Assembly: GCA_910578195.1 (NCBI GenBank)
Contig: CAJTOY010000002.1
Location: 196,272-260,271, forward strand
DNA length: 64,000 bases
Direction of reading: 5' to 3'
Origin: an uncultured Christensenella sp.
GTDB taxonomy: Bacteria > Bacillota > Clostridia > Christensenellales > Borkfalkiaceae
The position numbers and the translations under genes are program-made. The notes beneath the pieces were generated by a model. The model was not told the origin of the DNA, did not search any database, and saw only the letters and a program-made list of their open reading frames with translations. Shown here one piece after another: positions 33,236-41,951 of the stretch; the first letter of the stretch is position 1; each line of letters opens with the position of its first letter.

Positions 33236-33829
33236 ATGAATTTCGACAAGCTTATGAGAGAAGAGATTGCAAAACTCGACGGCAGAAAGAAGCTGCTTTT
33301 GCACTGCTGCTGCGCGCCTTGTTCTTCGGCGTGCCTTGAACGGCTTAAAGATTTTTTCGACGTGACCGTCTTATTCTACAACCCGAACATAGAGGACGGC
33401 GAATACGAACGGCGCAAAGCCGAGCTTATCCGCCTTATCCGCGAGACGGGTTGGGCGGAAATTTCAGACTGCGGGCACGACACAAGCGAGTTCTATACGC
33501 CCGTCAAGGGGCTTGAAAACGAGAAAGAGGGCGGCGCGCGCTGCGAGGTCTGCTTCAACATAAGGCTTAAAAAAACCGCCGAAATTGCCGAACGCGGAGG
33601 CTTCGACTATTTTACGACGACGCTGACAATAAGCCCTTTGAAAAACGCCGAGCTTATAAATTCAATCGGCGAAAAGCTACAAGGGCGCGCGAAGTGGCTT
33701 TATTCCGACTTTAAAAAACGCGACGGATATCTCGAAAGCATAAAGCTTTCCGAAAAATACAAGCTTTACAGACAAGACTTTTGCGGGTGCGTATATTCGG
33801 AAAGAAAAGACTTGAAAAATTTAAAATAA
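33236..33829 (+). CDS. queH: Epoxyqueuosine reductase QueH
   Basis: This 197-residue enzyme carries out the last step of queuosine synthesis in tRNA. It shows LLHCCCAPCSSACLERL (cysteines 24-26 and 29), TVLFYNPNI, EKEGGARCEVCFNIRL, TTTLTISPLKN and the C-terminal RQDFCGCVYSE. These are the Fe-S and metal ligands of the QueH (DUF208) family. It has a leaderless-type promoter. Confidence 0.93.
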   Translation: MNFDKLMREEIAKLDGRKKLLLHCCCAPCSSACLERLKDFFDVTVLFYNPNIEDGEYERRKAELIRLIRETGWAEISDCGHDTSEFYTPVKGLENEKEGGARCEVCFNIRLKKTAEIAERGGFDYFTTTLTISPLKNAELINSIGEKLQGRAKWLYSDFKKRDGYLESIKLSEKYKLYRQDFCGCVYSERKDLKNLK

Positions 33830-33845
33830 AATGTTAAAATAAATT

Positions 33846-33908
33846 ATGCCGAAAAACGCAAGGGCGGATTTATTTCGTCCGTTAAGCGTTTTACGACAAA
33901 AAAAATAA
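33846..33908 (+). CDS. Possible 20-codon leader peptide in the repeat
   Basis: MPKNARADLFRPLSVLRQKK begins at an ATG 5 bp after a TTGAAA-17-TAAAAT promoter (33812-33840). The second repeat copy at 49210-49300 keeps the same reading (NARADLFRPLSV) without an obvious start. It could be a real leaderless leader peptide before the carbamoyltransferase gene, or an accident of the repeat. Confidence 0.25.
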   Translation: MPKNARADLFRPLSVLRQKK

Positions 33909-33950
33909 AAATCACGGCAAAGATTTTGCGCAGCAAAAGATTTGCGTGAA
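33850..33950 (+). repeat. Dispersed structured repeat, copy A
   Basis: It shares with copy B (49210-49300, minus strand) the run AACGCAAGGGCGG and what follows, to the second hairpin. Hairpin 1 pairs AAACGC with GCGTTT and GGGCG with CGTCC; a G-U pair in copy A is a G-C pair in copy B. Hairpin 2 pairs TCACG with CGTGA around further pairs. The copy lies in the leader of the carbamoyltransferase gene. Confidence 0.65.
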
Positions 33951-33960
33951 CGGATTATTT

Positions 33961-34899
33961 ATGGATATTAACAGGTACTCACCCTCCTACGGGATTGCAC
34001 AAAAACACCTTACGAAGCTTGCGGACTATTCCATAGAGGAGCTGTTCGAAATAATGTACGCCACGAAAGCCATGAAAGCAAAGTTCGCCGCGCACGAGAG
34101 AACGATAATTTTAGAGGGCGTAACCGTTGCGCTGCTTTTCGGCGACACCTCGCTGAGAATGCGCTCCGCGCTGGAAATAGGCATACGCCAGCTCGGCGGA
34201 ACGTGCGTCAATCTTCCGTACAGCAAAAAGGATATGGAAGCGGGCGAAAACTTCAAGGATATCGTTAACGTAATTTCGAGTTACGGCGTGGGCGCGCTGG
34301 TCACGCGAGACATTCCGCAAAACGAGCTTGAAGAACTTTGCAAGTTTTCCCCCATTCCCATTATCAACTCCAACAATGACGATTTCAACCCGCTGCAAGC
34401 GCTTTGCGATTTGTTCACTGTCTGGGAGAGAAAGGGCAAGTTCGAGGGCTTGAAGCTCGCGTACGTCGGCAAGGGCGAAAACGTCGCCGCGTCGCTGATT
34501 ATGGGTGCAATCAAGTGCGGCATGGAGGTTGCGGTGGCGACCCCGCAGGAGTTTGCAATGAAGCGCGAGCACATGACCCACGCGGAACAGTACGGAAACA
34601 TTTTCTTCACCGACAACCCCGCCGAGGCTGTGAAAAACGCCGATTTCGTCTATACCGACAGCTACAACTACCACACCCCCGCGACCGCGGAGGAGCGCAA
34701 AATTTTAAATCCCTATCAGGTCAACAACTCGCTGATGATTGCCGCGAAGCACAATGCGGCGTTCATGCACCCTCTGCCCGCGACGCGCGGCATCGAGGTC
34801 ACCGAGGACGTCATAGACGGCAAGAACAGTCTCGTCTATGTGCAGAGCGAAAACAAGCTGCACGTCATAAAAGCCGTGCTTGCCCTCTTAATAAAATAA
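33961..34899 (+). CDS. Divergent carbamoyltransferase of unknown substrate
   Basis: This 312-residue protein follows the aspartate/ornithine carbamoyltransferase fold in full. The carbamoyl-phosphate loop reads SLRMR (64-68) instead of STRTR. HPxQ reads NPLQ (143-146), the ornithine SMG loop is replaced by TDSYNYHTP (232-240), and HCLP reads HPLP (270-273). The C-terminus RGIEVTEDVIDG and SENKLH look OTC-like. It may use another amine acceptor, or be a regulator. The ATG at 33961 fits the family length better than the GTG at 33946. No ribosome binding site. Confidence 0.8.
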   Translation: MDINRYSPSYGIAQKHLTKLADYSIEELFEIMYATKAMKAKFAAHERTIILEGVTVALLFGDTSLRMRSALEIGIRQLGGTCVNLPYSKKDMEAGENFKDIVNVISSYGVGALVTRDIPQNELEELCKFSPIPIINSNNDDFNPLQALCDLFTVWERKGKFEGLKLAYVGKGENVAASLIMGAIKCGMEVAVATPQEFAMKREHMTHAEQYGNIFFTDNPAEAVKNADFVYTDSYNYHTPATAEERKILNPYQVNNSLMIAAKHNAAFMHPLPATRGIEVTEDVIDGKNSLVYVQSENKLHVIKAVLALLIK

Positions 34900-34901
34900 T
34901 C

Positions 34902-34927
34902 AAACCGCGGACGGCGTCCGCGGTTTT
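34902..34927. terminator. Bidirectional intrinsic terminator
   Basis: AAACCGCGGAC and GTCCGCGGTTT with a GGC loop, then TAATTTA, between convergent genes. Confidence 0.85.
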
Positions 34928-35708
34928 AATTTATTTCTATCGTGATAATTTCGGGGCGGTTGAAAAGCCGCAAGGGGAATTCGGAATTCCCCAGCCCGCG
35001 GGATATTATCATTTTCGATTTTCCGTTTTCGTGCACGCCCGCTGTGTACTTCGGGAATTTGCCCTGACCGGGCGCGAATAAACCTATTTTCGTGAACGGT
35101 ATCCGCCACTGCCCGCCGTGCGCGTGTCCGCACAAAATCAAATCGTACCCCGCCGCCGCGTACTTTATAAAAAACTGCGGTTCGTGCGCGAGCAGAATTT
35201 TGGGCGAAACGGACGGCGTTATCTTTTCTATCTTGTCGTTTCTGAGCGACGCGCCGTTCAAGCCTACGACCGTTATCCCGCAGATTTCGACTGCGCAATC
35301 GTCCAAAACGATACCGCCCGCCTCCGCCACTTCCTTTCGAAAAAGGCGGTAGCCCTTGTTGCGCATTTCGTGGTTGCCCGCAATATACAAAAGGGGCGCG
35401 ACCTCTTTCAAAGAGGACACGGCTTCGAGCGCGACCTCCTTATTCCCCGGTGTGTAAAGGTGTATTATATCCCCCGTCACCGCGATAAAGTCGGGCTTCT
35501 CTTTCATTACCTTTTTGATTAGGCGGGAATTTCTCCGCCCGAACCGTTTGCCGTGCAAATCGGACAGATGCACTATTTTCAGCTTCGGCGCGCCGTCGAT
35601 TTTTATTTTACGGCGGGTAAGCTTTAAACAGCTGTTGTTGAACCACACGAACAGCCGTATTAAAAGCGCTCCGCCGAGGACGCCGCATAAAATCCACAGT
35701 AAAGTCAT
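34926..35708 (-). CDS. Membrane-anchored metallophosphoesterase (YkuE-like)
   Basis: This 260-residue protein has one N-terminal membrane segment (LLWILCGVLGGALLIRLFVWF) and a calcineurin-type domain: HLSDLHGKRFG, VTGDII, AGNHEM, and GHAHGGQWRIPF. Family members act on lipid or nucleotide phosphates at the membrane. The start at 35708 overlaps the trmB stop in an ATGA, so the two are coupled. The longer frame upstream is inside trmB. Confidence 0.9.
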   Translation of the reverse strand: MTLLWILCGVLGGALLIRLFVWFNNSCLKLTRRKIKIDGAPKLKIVHLSDLHGKRFGRRNSRLIKKVMKEKPDFIAVTGDIIHLYTPGNKEVALEAVSSLKEVAPLLYIAGNHEMRNKGYRLFRKEVAEAGGIVLDDCAVEICGITVVGLNGASLRNDKIEKITPSVSPKILLAHEPQFFIKYAAAGYDLILCGHAHGGQWRIPFTKIGLFAPGQGKFPKYTAGVHENGKSKMIISRGLGNSEFPLRLFNRPEIITIEIN

Positions 35709-36373
35709 GCCTTCGCCACTATTCTGTAAATTTGTTTGCCTTGCGCCTTGAACAGCTTCTCGTGCTCGGTCTCCGCGTCGCCCTCTACGGGGTGATTTTT
35801 TAAGTCCTCGCACGTTTCTTCGATTTCATAGCCCGCCTCTTTGTAGCTTTCGAGCGAAAAGAGGTAAAAATTTTTATCGTCGGTTTTCTGGATAATCTTC
35901 CCGCCGTTCTTTAAAATCCCTCTGTAAATTTCGAGAAATCTCGGGTGGGTCAGGCGCTGTTTTTTATAGCCCTCCTTGGGCAGAGGGTTGGAAAAATTGA
36001 GGTAAATCACTTCGACCGTGTCCGGTCTGAAATACTTTGTAAGCACCTCGGCGGCGCAGTTTAAAAAGTATACGTTTTTTAATTTTTCCCCTTTTATTCT
36101 CTCGCACGCGTCGATTAATACGTTCGAAATTTTTTCGACCGCGACGAAATTCGCATTCGGGTTGAGCGCCGCGGTCTCCGCGACGAATTTTCCTTTGCCG
36201 CAGCCTATTTCGAGGCGGACGGGGTTGTCGTTTTTAAATATTTCCCGAAAGTCGAGATACTCCTTTTTCTCCGCCGCGCTAAGCATGTTTTTGTCGGTGA
36301 GGTCGGCGATTGCGAGTATATCGGAACAGGCTGAAAGCCTCTCTTCCAGATGTGATTTTTTATGCATTCTCAT
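35705..36373 (-). CDS. trmB: tRNA (guanine-N7)-methyltransferase
   Basis: The 222-residue SAM-dependent enzyme makes m7G46 in tRNA. It shows LEIGCGKGKFV, FVAVEKISNVL, VYFLNCAAEVL, EVIYLNFSNPLPKEGYKKQRLTH and DDKNFYLFS. Length is normal. The promoter is of leaderless type. Confidence 0.95.
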   Translation of the reverse strand: MRMHKKSHLEERLSACSDILAIADLTDKNMLSAAEKKEYLDFREIFKNDNPVRLEIGCGKGKFVAETAALNPNANFVAVEKISNVLIDACERIKGEKLKNVYFLNCAAEVLTKYFRPDTVEVIYLNFSNPLPKEGYKKQRLTHPRFLEIYRGILKNGGKIIQKTDDKNFYLFSLESYKEAGYEIEETCEDLKNHPVEGDAETEHEKLFKAQGKQIYRIVAKA

Positions 36374-36379
36374 ATTTTT

Positions 36380-36408
36380 ATATTAACACAGATTTTTAAA
36401 AATTACAA
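36380..36408 (-). promoter_or_regulatory. Leaderless-type promoter of trmB
   Basis: On the minus strand TTGTAA (36408-36403), 17 bp ending TGT, TAATAT (36385-36380), then 6 bp to the ATG at 36373. Confidence 0.7.
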
Positions 36409-36501
36409 ATATATTTTATGAAAGCGCGTTTAATTTCCGTCACGCGTGTTATAAATAACCGTCGGGTGAAAACGCGCTGCGTCGGGCGCGGGGAGATTGA
36501 T

Positions 36502-37050
36502 TTGACTTTTATCGAAATTATCGACACTTTCACCTTTTACGGCATTGACGTTATTCTGCTTGCGGCGGCGACCGCGCTCATAACCCAGCTTATGAAAAAG
36601 ACGCTGTTTTCACGCGCGCAGAAAAAGATAGTCACCTTTTTACCGTTTTTAACGGGAATATTTCTCTACGCAGTCTATGCGGGCGTGCGCAACATGAGCG
36701 TTGCATACCTCTTCGAGGAGTACACCTCGATTATCGAGCACGGCATTTCGGTCGGCACGGCGGCGACGCTGTACTACGTGTTGTACGAGCAGTTCGTAAG
36801 AAAGCCCAACGGGCTTTCGGAGACCGAAAAGGTCGTTGCGGCGCTTATCGAGGGCTATGTTCCGTCCGACAGCATCGAGGCGGCGGCGAAAGCCGTTGCC
36901 GAGGCAATCGGACGGGACGTGACGGGCAACGGCGCGGCGCGCGCGCAGGAGATTATCGCTGGCTACGCGGACGGGGAAATAAACGAAAAGGACGTTGTCC
37001 TTTTGTCCAAGCTGATTATCGAAACGCTTGCGCATATGTCGACAAGATAA
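36502..37050 (+). CDS. Hypothetical membrane protein (182 aa)
   Basis: This protein is not recognised. Membrane segments lie at about residues 12-30 and 42-62 of the ATG-based numbering, and the C-terminal half is soluble and repeats Ala/Glu-rich helices (DSIEAAAKAVAEAIGRDVTG). The TTG at 36502 is chosen as the start because GGGGAG (36490-36495) lies 6 nt upstream; the ATG at 36418 has no ribosome binding site and a basic extra part. It may be a holin- or spore-related membrane protein, unknown. Confidence 0.6.
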   Translation: MTFIEIIDTFTFYGIDVILLAAATALITQLMKKTLFSRAQKKIVTFLPFLTGIFLYAVYAGVRNMSVAYLFEEYTSIIEHGISVGTAATLYYVLYEQFVRKPNGLSETEKVVAALIEGYVPSDSIEAAAKAVAEAIGRDVTGNGAARAQEIIAGYADGEINEKDVVLLSKLIIETLAHMSTR

Positions 37051-37055
37051 TGCCG

Positions 37056-37090
37056 AAGGGCTTACCGCGTTGCGGTAAGCCCTTATTTTT
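37056..37090. terminator. Bidirectional intrinsic terminator
   Basis: AAGGGCTTACCGC and GCGGTAAGCCCTT form a 13-bp stem with a 3-nt loop, then ATTTTT. It ends the gene at 36502 and the germination operon. Confidence 0.85.
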
Positions 37091-38390
37091 AACTGACGCT
37101 GCCTATCTGTATTTTGAAATTCACTTTCATTCGCGTTAAAATATCGTCCTTGAACGCCTCGAAATACTTGTAATTGTACTTGTGCAGAAGGTCTTTAATG
37201 CCCAGCACGTCGCAGTTTGTTTCGGCGCAGGTCTTAATCAAGTCCTCCATGCGCCTTTGAAGCTCGGCTTCCGTCGCCCTAAGAACCTCGGGGCTGACGA
37301 CGTCGTCATGCATGGCGGTTTCGGGGTCGAGAACCACTCTCGCGCCCTGTATTTGCGCCTTTGCCTTGAAGCTGAAAGTCGCCTCGGGCACGCCGTCCTT
37401 TACCTTCAATTTCACGCCTCCGCTCGTGCTTTTGAGCCCGACCGTATAGTGCACGCCCTCCGCGTCCGCGGGGACTATGGCGAGATTTACGCTGTTTTTA
37501 AGAACGTTCAGCGCAAAGGCTTGCTGTTCGTCCAAAATACCCGCGAACTTGCCGCCCGAGAACACCGCAGTCTTGCGCGCGGTAAACTCTACCGTCTGCC
37601 CGCCCTGCTGTCCGCCGCTTTGCGGGCTGCCGCCGCTTTGTCCGCCTTGCCCCGATTGCTGTCCGCCCCCTTCGCCGGAACCTCCTCCCGAGCCGCCCCC
37701 TTGTTGCCCGCCCGAGCTGTCGGGGCTTTCTCCGCCCACGTCGTCGCCGTTGCCGCCGCTTTGCGAAGTGCCCTGCACGTTTGCCTCGATATACGGCATA
37801 TAGCACGCCTCGCTGACCGAGTAGTTTGTTTCGGCAAGCTTTTTCAAATCGACCGACGAGACGTTAGCCGATTTTTTGAGTTCCTCGGAAAGCACCTTTT
37901 GCAGTGCGAGCGAATTTTCGGGCGCGATGTTCGCGGGCATTTCCAGCATTTCCTGCGCCTTGCCCTTGCACATTGCGACGAGGGCGGTCAGCTCGGAAAA
38001 ATTCCGTCGGTAAAAACAGCCCAGCGTTTTGAAAAGTTCGTTCTTCTGACACCCTTCGCCGAGCAAAATAAGCTTGCAAAACAAAAGCTTTGGATATGTG
38101 CCCGTCTTTGCGTTTATTTCGTTCAGCGCGTCGGCAACAGTTAGACCGCTGCCCTGCACCTCGGTATACTGCACGTTTTCGCCGCTTTGCGAGGGCTGGG
38201 GCACGGCTATCTGCGCCGTAACCTGCACCTCTTCGCCCGCGGGGTCGATGCCCACCGCAACGATTAGCGAGGTCTTGTGTATGTCCACGATACCGAAGTC
38301 GTTAGTGAAAAACAGACCGAGCAGCGCAAGCATTACAAGCAGATAAATTATGTGCGAGTACTTGTTTAAATTCTTAATTCTATCCTTCAT
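37089..38390 (-). CDS. Ger(x)C-family germination protein without lipobox
   Basis: This 433-residue protein follows the GerAC family in its second half (LRATEAELQRRMEDLIKTCAETNCDVLGIKDLLHKY, FKAKAQI). The usual lipobox GCWD is absent; the N-terminus is a membrane anchor (YLLVMLALLGLFFTNDFGIVDI). A Gly/Ser/Gln-rich linker of ~60 residues (207-266) divides the two halves. It is the third gene of a ger operon. GerC subunits line the germinant-receptor complex in the inner spore membrane. Confidence 0.85.
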   Translation of the reverse strand: MKDRIKNLNKYSHIIYLLVMLALLGLFFTNDFGIVDIHKTSLIVAVGIDPAGEEVQVTAQIAVPQPSQSGENVQYTEVQGSGLTVADALNEINAKTGTYPKLLFCKLILLGEGCQKNELFKTLGCFYRRNFSELTALVAMCKGKAQEMLEMPANIAPENSLALQKVLSEELKKSANVSSVDLKKLAETNYSVSEACYMPYIEANVQGTSQSGGNGDDVGGESPDSSGGQQGGGSGGGSGEGGGQQSGQGGQSGGSPQSGGQQGGQTVEFTARKTAVFSGGKFAGILDEQQAFALNVLKNSVNLAIVPADAEGVHYTVGLKSTSGGVKLKVKDGVPEATFSFKAKAQIQGARVVLDPETAMHDDVVSPEVLRATEAELQRRMEDLIKTCAETNCDVLGIKDLLHKYNYKYFEAFKDDILTRMKVNFKIQIGSVS

Positions 38391-39468
38391 TTTTGTCCCT
38401 CTTTCTCATGGTCCACGCAAGCAGGGGAATAATATTCGCGAATATCACGAACGCAATCCACATCCACTGCGACCATATACCCAAAAGCGCGTCGAGGCTG
38501 TTGTTGAGAAAAATAAGCATAATCAGCAAGACCCCGTTCACCGCAAGCGAAAGCACCGCGCGGTTGCCGTAACCCGTGCATTTTATTATGCAGTGCACGG
38601 CGAACTGGATATTTATTACGAGCGCGAAAAGCATTACCGCTTCAAGAATATACAGCGCTATGAGGTCGATTCTGCCGATAAGCTCGATTGCGGGGAAGAA
38701 CAACGAAATCTTGGAAATGGCAAACTGCCTCGAAGCCGCAATATCGCCGTATATTCCGTAGAACGTAGCCAGCACCAAAAGGGTGAACAGCGCCCCGCCC
38801 GCGTACGATAGGGTTATTTTCAGCGCGTCGTGCTTTTTGTACTCGAAATGTCCCATAAACATCAACAGCCAGCAGGGCTCCACAAACCTGAACGCGGTAA
38901 TAAGCGAGCCGCCGAAAACTTTGTTCAAGGGCGTTTTGAGAACGGGAAAAAAATGCTGCCAGTTCACTTCGCCGAGCGACATTGCGAATATGAACAGCAT
39001 TGAAACGAGAAACAGAGGCAGGCATACGTCGGCGCACCTTCCTATGTTTTTAAACCCCTTGCACGCCGCGTATACCGAGAATGCGAAAAACGGCAGAAAT
39101 ATCAGAAGCGACGGTATCGTGTCGTAGAAAATCGCCTGAACGTAGACCTTTTGCTCGAACAGCGGAATTACGGTTGCGACAATAAAGAACAACGCGAACA
39201 GTCCGTAAATTATGCGGGCGACCACTTTGCCGAGCGTGCCCTCTATGAGTTTAAAAAACGTCTTGTCCGTACGCGAACACAGAAAGCTTACCGCCCAGAT
39301 TATCACGCCCTGTATCAAAAAGTCTATCAGCGAGGAAAACAGCAAATCTCTTCCGCTGTTGAAGCTTAAAGCCGTCGGATACAAAATGAATTTCGAAACC
39401 GCGGTGTACGCAAGCATGATAAAACAAATCTGTCTTACGCTTATTTTCATATCGGTTATTCCGCTCAT
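38380..39468 (-). CDS. GerB-family spore germination permease
   Basis: This 362-residue protein has 10 membrane segments and the endospore germination permease layout (APC superfamily), with MSGITDMKISVRQICFIM at the start and the MRKRDKNEG end. It overlaps the GerA-like and GerC-like genes by 4 and 11 bp. It is the amino-acid-like germinant sensor subunit. Confidence 0.88.
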   Translation of the reverse strand: MSGITDMKISVRQICFIMLAYTAVSKFILYPTALSFNSGRDLLFSSLIDFLIQGVIIWAVSFLCSRTDKTFFKLIEGTLGKVVARIIYGLFALFFIVATVIPLFEQKVYVQAIFYDTIPSLLIFLPFFAFSVYAACKGFKNIGRCADVCLPLFLVSMLFIFAMSLGEVNWQHFFPVLKTPLNKVFGGSLITAFRFVEPCWLLMFMGHFEYKKHDALKITLSYAGGALFTLLVLATFYGIYGDIAASRQFAISKISLFFPAIELIGRIDLIALYILEAVMLFALVINIQFAVHCIIKCTGYGNRAVLSLAVNGVLLIMLIFLNNSLDALLGIWSQWMWIAFVIFANIIPLLAWTMRKRDKNEG

Positions 39469-40892
39469 TTACTTTTCAACCTCACTTTGTCTTTTACTTT
39501 AAACGCCTCGGGGCGGTTTTTAAGCGCGTACATATTCGCCTTGACCATGCTGTCGTACAAATCGTTTTTGATAAGGGGCGCGAACGGCGCTAAAAGCGGC
39601 ACGCCGTACGACTGCTCGGAAACGAGATAGCACACCAAAAACGCCGAAAAAAGCACAATGCCGAAGGGGCCTATACTGCCCGCGATAATTAAATATATCC
39701 AGCGCAGCGTGGTAGTCGTTTCCACCAAATCGGGGGTCAGGTACAGACAGATTGCCGAAAACGCGATAATGATAATCGCGGGGGTGGAAATAATGCCCGC
39801 CTGCACCGCCGTGTCGCCGAGCACGAGCGCGCCTACGACCGACAGCGCGAGCGCAACGTACTTGGGCATTCGTATCGAAGCTTCGTTCAAGACCTCCAAA
39901 ACGAACAGCACGAGAAACATTTCCACGCTCGGCGAAAGGGGAAGCCCCGCTATCGAGCTCGAAATTTTCAAAAGCAGCTTGAAAGGTATAAGCTGTATCT
40001 TGAAAAGCTGCGACGACACGTAAATCGCGGGAAGAAACAAGCCGACGAACAGCGCCATTACGCGCAGTATGCGAAGTATCGTCGAGCGGTAGGACATCGC
40101 GTAATAGTCCTCGCCCGTCTGAAAGTCCTCGGTAAGCATATACGGCACGGTCAAAGCTATCGGCGAGCCGTCGACAATCAGCCCCACTCTGCCCTCGCTC
40201 ACCTTGGCGCAGAAAATATCGGGCTTTTCCGAAGTGCCGTTCCGCTTGAACAGCGAGCGCGGTTTTTTGGATATAAAATGCGCGACGTACGAGGAGTCGG
40301 GCACCATATCGATTTCGTTGTCGGCAATCTGCTTTTCTATGCGTTCGGGCAGACCCTCGGGGCAAACGCCGTCGATATAGACTAAGGCTACCGCCGTGTC
40401 CGACCGCTTGCCCGTTTTAAGCATTTTAATCTGTAATTTTTCGCTTTTCAGTCTCTTACGGACAAGTCCGAGGTTGGTTTTTATATCCTCTGTAAACCCC
40501 TCGCGCGGACCCTTTACGGTGACCTGCGTCGGAGGTTCGGCTACCGTTCTTCCCGGCGGTTTTTTCAGACCGATTATGAAAAAATTCTTTTCGCCGTCTA
40601 CGAATAATACGGCGTTGCCGTCGGACACCTCCTTTATCGCGTCGGGTATTTTGCTGCCGTCCTTGACCTCGGGCGAGGCGAGAAGTTTTTTTACCTCGTC
40701 GAGGGAAGCGTCTTTTTCCACCGCGCGCAGGGGCTTTGCCACCAGCTCGCCTAAAAGCTGCTTGTCCGCAACGCCGTCCGCGTATATCGCCGCGAACTTT
40801 TTCCCGCCGAGCGAGTCGAACTCGAAAACTATTATGTCCTCGGAAGTTAACACGTCCTTTACGCTTTTTACGTTCTTTTCCAATGTTATCAT
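39465..40892 (-). CDS. GerA-family spore germination protein
   Basis: This 475-residue protein has an N-terminal soluble domain (residues ~1-270, with FTEDIKTNLGLVRKRLKSEKLQIKML, the conserved GerA helix) and a membrane domain of about five segments (PFKLLLKISSSIAGLPLSPSVEMFLVL, RMPKYVALALSVVGALVLGDTAVQAG). It is the first gene of the operon. A sigma-G-like promoter lies upstream. Together with GerB and GerC it forms the germinant receptor. Confidence 0.92.
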   Translation of the reverse strand: MITLEKNVKSVKDVLTSEDIIVFEFDSLGGKKFAAIYADGVADKQLLGELVAKPLRAVEKDASLDEVKKLLASPEVKDGSKIPDAIKEVSDGNAVLFVDGEKNFFIIGLKKPPGRTVAEPPTQVTVKGPREGFTEDIKTNLGLVRKRLKSEKLQIKMLKTGKRSDTAVALVYIDGVCPEGLPERIEKQIADNEIDMVPDSSYVAHFISKKPRSLFKRNGTSEKPDIFCAKVSEGRVGLIVDGSPIALTVPYMLTEDFQTGEDYYAMSYRSTILRILRVMALFVGLFLPAIYVSSQLFKIQLIPFKLLLKISSSIAGLPLSPSVEMFLVLFVLEVLNEASIRMPKYVALALSVVGALVLGDTAVQAGIISTPAIIIIAFSAICLYLTPDLVETTTTLRWIYLIIAGSIGPFGIVLFSAFLVCYLVSEQSYGVPLLAPFAPLIKNDLYDSMVKANMYALKNRPEAFKVKDKVRLKSK

Positions 40893-40897
40893 AGAAT

Positions 40898-40926
40898 TAT
40901 TATCCGTAAACGTTAAATAATTATCC
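40898..40926 (-). promoter_or_regulatory. Sigma-G/F-like promoter of the ger operon
   Basis: On the minus strand GGATA (40926-40922), 17 bp, GATAATA (40904-40898), close to the forespore consensus GHATR and CATWHTA. Only 5 bp separate it from the ATG, so this message would also be leaderless. Confidence 0.5.
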
Positions 40927-40973
40927 CGCCGCCGTCACACCGAAAGTTTTTAAAAAAAATTTGTTTCAATCGC

Positions 40974-41005
40974 TTGACAAGTAATACTATGTAATGTATA
41001 GTATT
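40974..41005 (+). promoter_or_regulatory. PadR promoter with inverted-repeat operator
   Basis: TTGACA (40974-40979), 17 bp, TATAGT (40997-41002). AATACTAT (40983-40990) and ATAGTATT (40998-41005) are perfect arms around 7 bp, spanning the spacer and -10 box. Such sites are typical of PadR-family autorepression. Confidence 0.8.
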
Positions 41006-41025
41006 AGACAAAGCGGGGTATTTGT

Positions 41026-41337
41026 ATGGATATTCAACTGAAAAAAGGAGTTTTAGAACTTTGCGTGCTGTATGCGATAAGCAACGGCGAAAGCTACGGT
41101 TATAAAATAATAAGCGACTTGCAGGGCATAATAGATATATCCGAAAGCACGCTTTATCCCATTTTAAAGAGGCTGGAAGCGGGCGGATTTTTGACCACCC
41201 GCACCGCCGAACACAGCGGACGGCTGAGGCGGTATTACAAGATTACCGTGCCGGGGCTGCAAAAGCTGAGCTCGGGCAGAAACGACTTGCTCGAAATAAA
41301 TTCCATTTACAAAAAACTGTTTGGGAGGAGAATATGA
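41026..41337 (+). CDS. PadR-family transcriptional regulator
   Basis: The 103-residue protein has the short PadR winged helix: QLKKGVLELCVLYAISNGESYGYKIISDLQ, ESTLYPILKRLEAGGFLTTRT, RRYYKIT. It has a ribosome binding site GCGGGG. It is the first gene of a three-gene operon, with the next start overlapping its stop by 4 bp. It likely controls the HAAS and DUF4097 genes, perhaps in response to membrane stress. Confidence 0.92.
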   Translation: MDIQLKKGVLELCVLYAISNGESYGYKIISDLQGIIDISESTLYPILKRLEAGGFLTTRTAEHSGRLRRYYKITVPGLQKLSSGRNDLLEINSIYKKLFGRRI

Positions 41338-41951
41338 ACTACACCGAATGGCGCGACGAACTGAACAATAACCTCTTGGGCGTTTCCGAAAGCGAGCGCA
41401 GAAGAGTTTTAGACTACTATGCCGAGGCTTACGCGGACAGACGCGAAGCGGGCTTTACCGAGCGGGAAATAATAAACGGCTTCGGCGCGCCCTACGACGC
41501 GGCGCAGAGAATTCTGTCCGAGAAAGGCGAGGACTTCACCCCGCCCCGACGCGAAACGCCCCCGCCGCCCACCGCGGCGGTAAGCGCTCCCCCTCCTCCG
41601 CCGCCTCCCGCAAAAAAGGAAAGTACGGGGTGGGTGTTCGTGCTTTTGTGCGTTATATTCTGCGTGCCCCTCTTCGGGCTTATTCTGTCAATGGTCATAA
41701 TAACGGTCGCGTTTTGCTGCGTTCCGATTATCGTCATAGGCACGGGCGCGACGAGCGCGGTCTGCGCGGTAGGCACAATGATAGGCGGCGAGCTTGCCTA
41801 CGGCATTTTCCTTATAGGCACGGGTCTTGTCTTGTTCGGCATAGGAATTATTCTCTGCCCGATATTCTTCAATCTTGTTTCCCTTATGTGGAAGCTGTTC
41901 AAAAAAACATTCTGCTGGCTGAAATCACTGTTCGGCGGAAAGGGGGTTTAA
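41334..41951 (+). CDS. HAAS/DUF1700 domain membrane protein
   Basis: The 205-residue protein has an N-terminal HAAS domain (WRDELNNNLLGVSESERRRVLDYYAEAYADRREAGFTEREII), a Pro-rich linker (PPPPTAAVSAPPPPPPPAK) and three or four membrane segments. The family typically sits between PadR and DUF4097 genes and is thought to pass signals at the membrane. Confidence 0.88.
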   Translation: MNYTEWRDELNNNLLGVSESERRRVLDYYAEAYADRREAGFTEREIINGFGAPYDAAQRILSEKGEDFTPPRRETPPPPTAAVSAPPPPPPPAKKESTGWVFVLLCVIFCVPLFGLILSMVIITVAFCCVPIIVIGTGATSAVCAVGTMIGGELAYGIFLIGTGLVLFGIGIILCPIFFNLVSLMWKLFKKTFCWLKSLFGGKGV

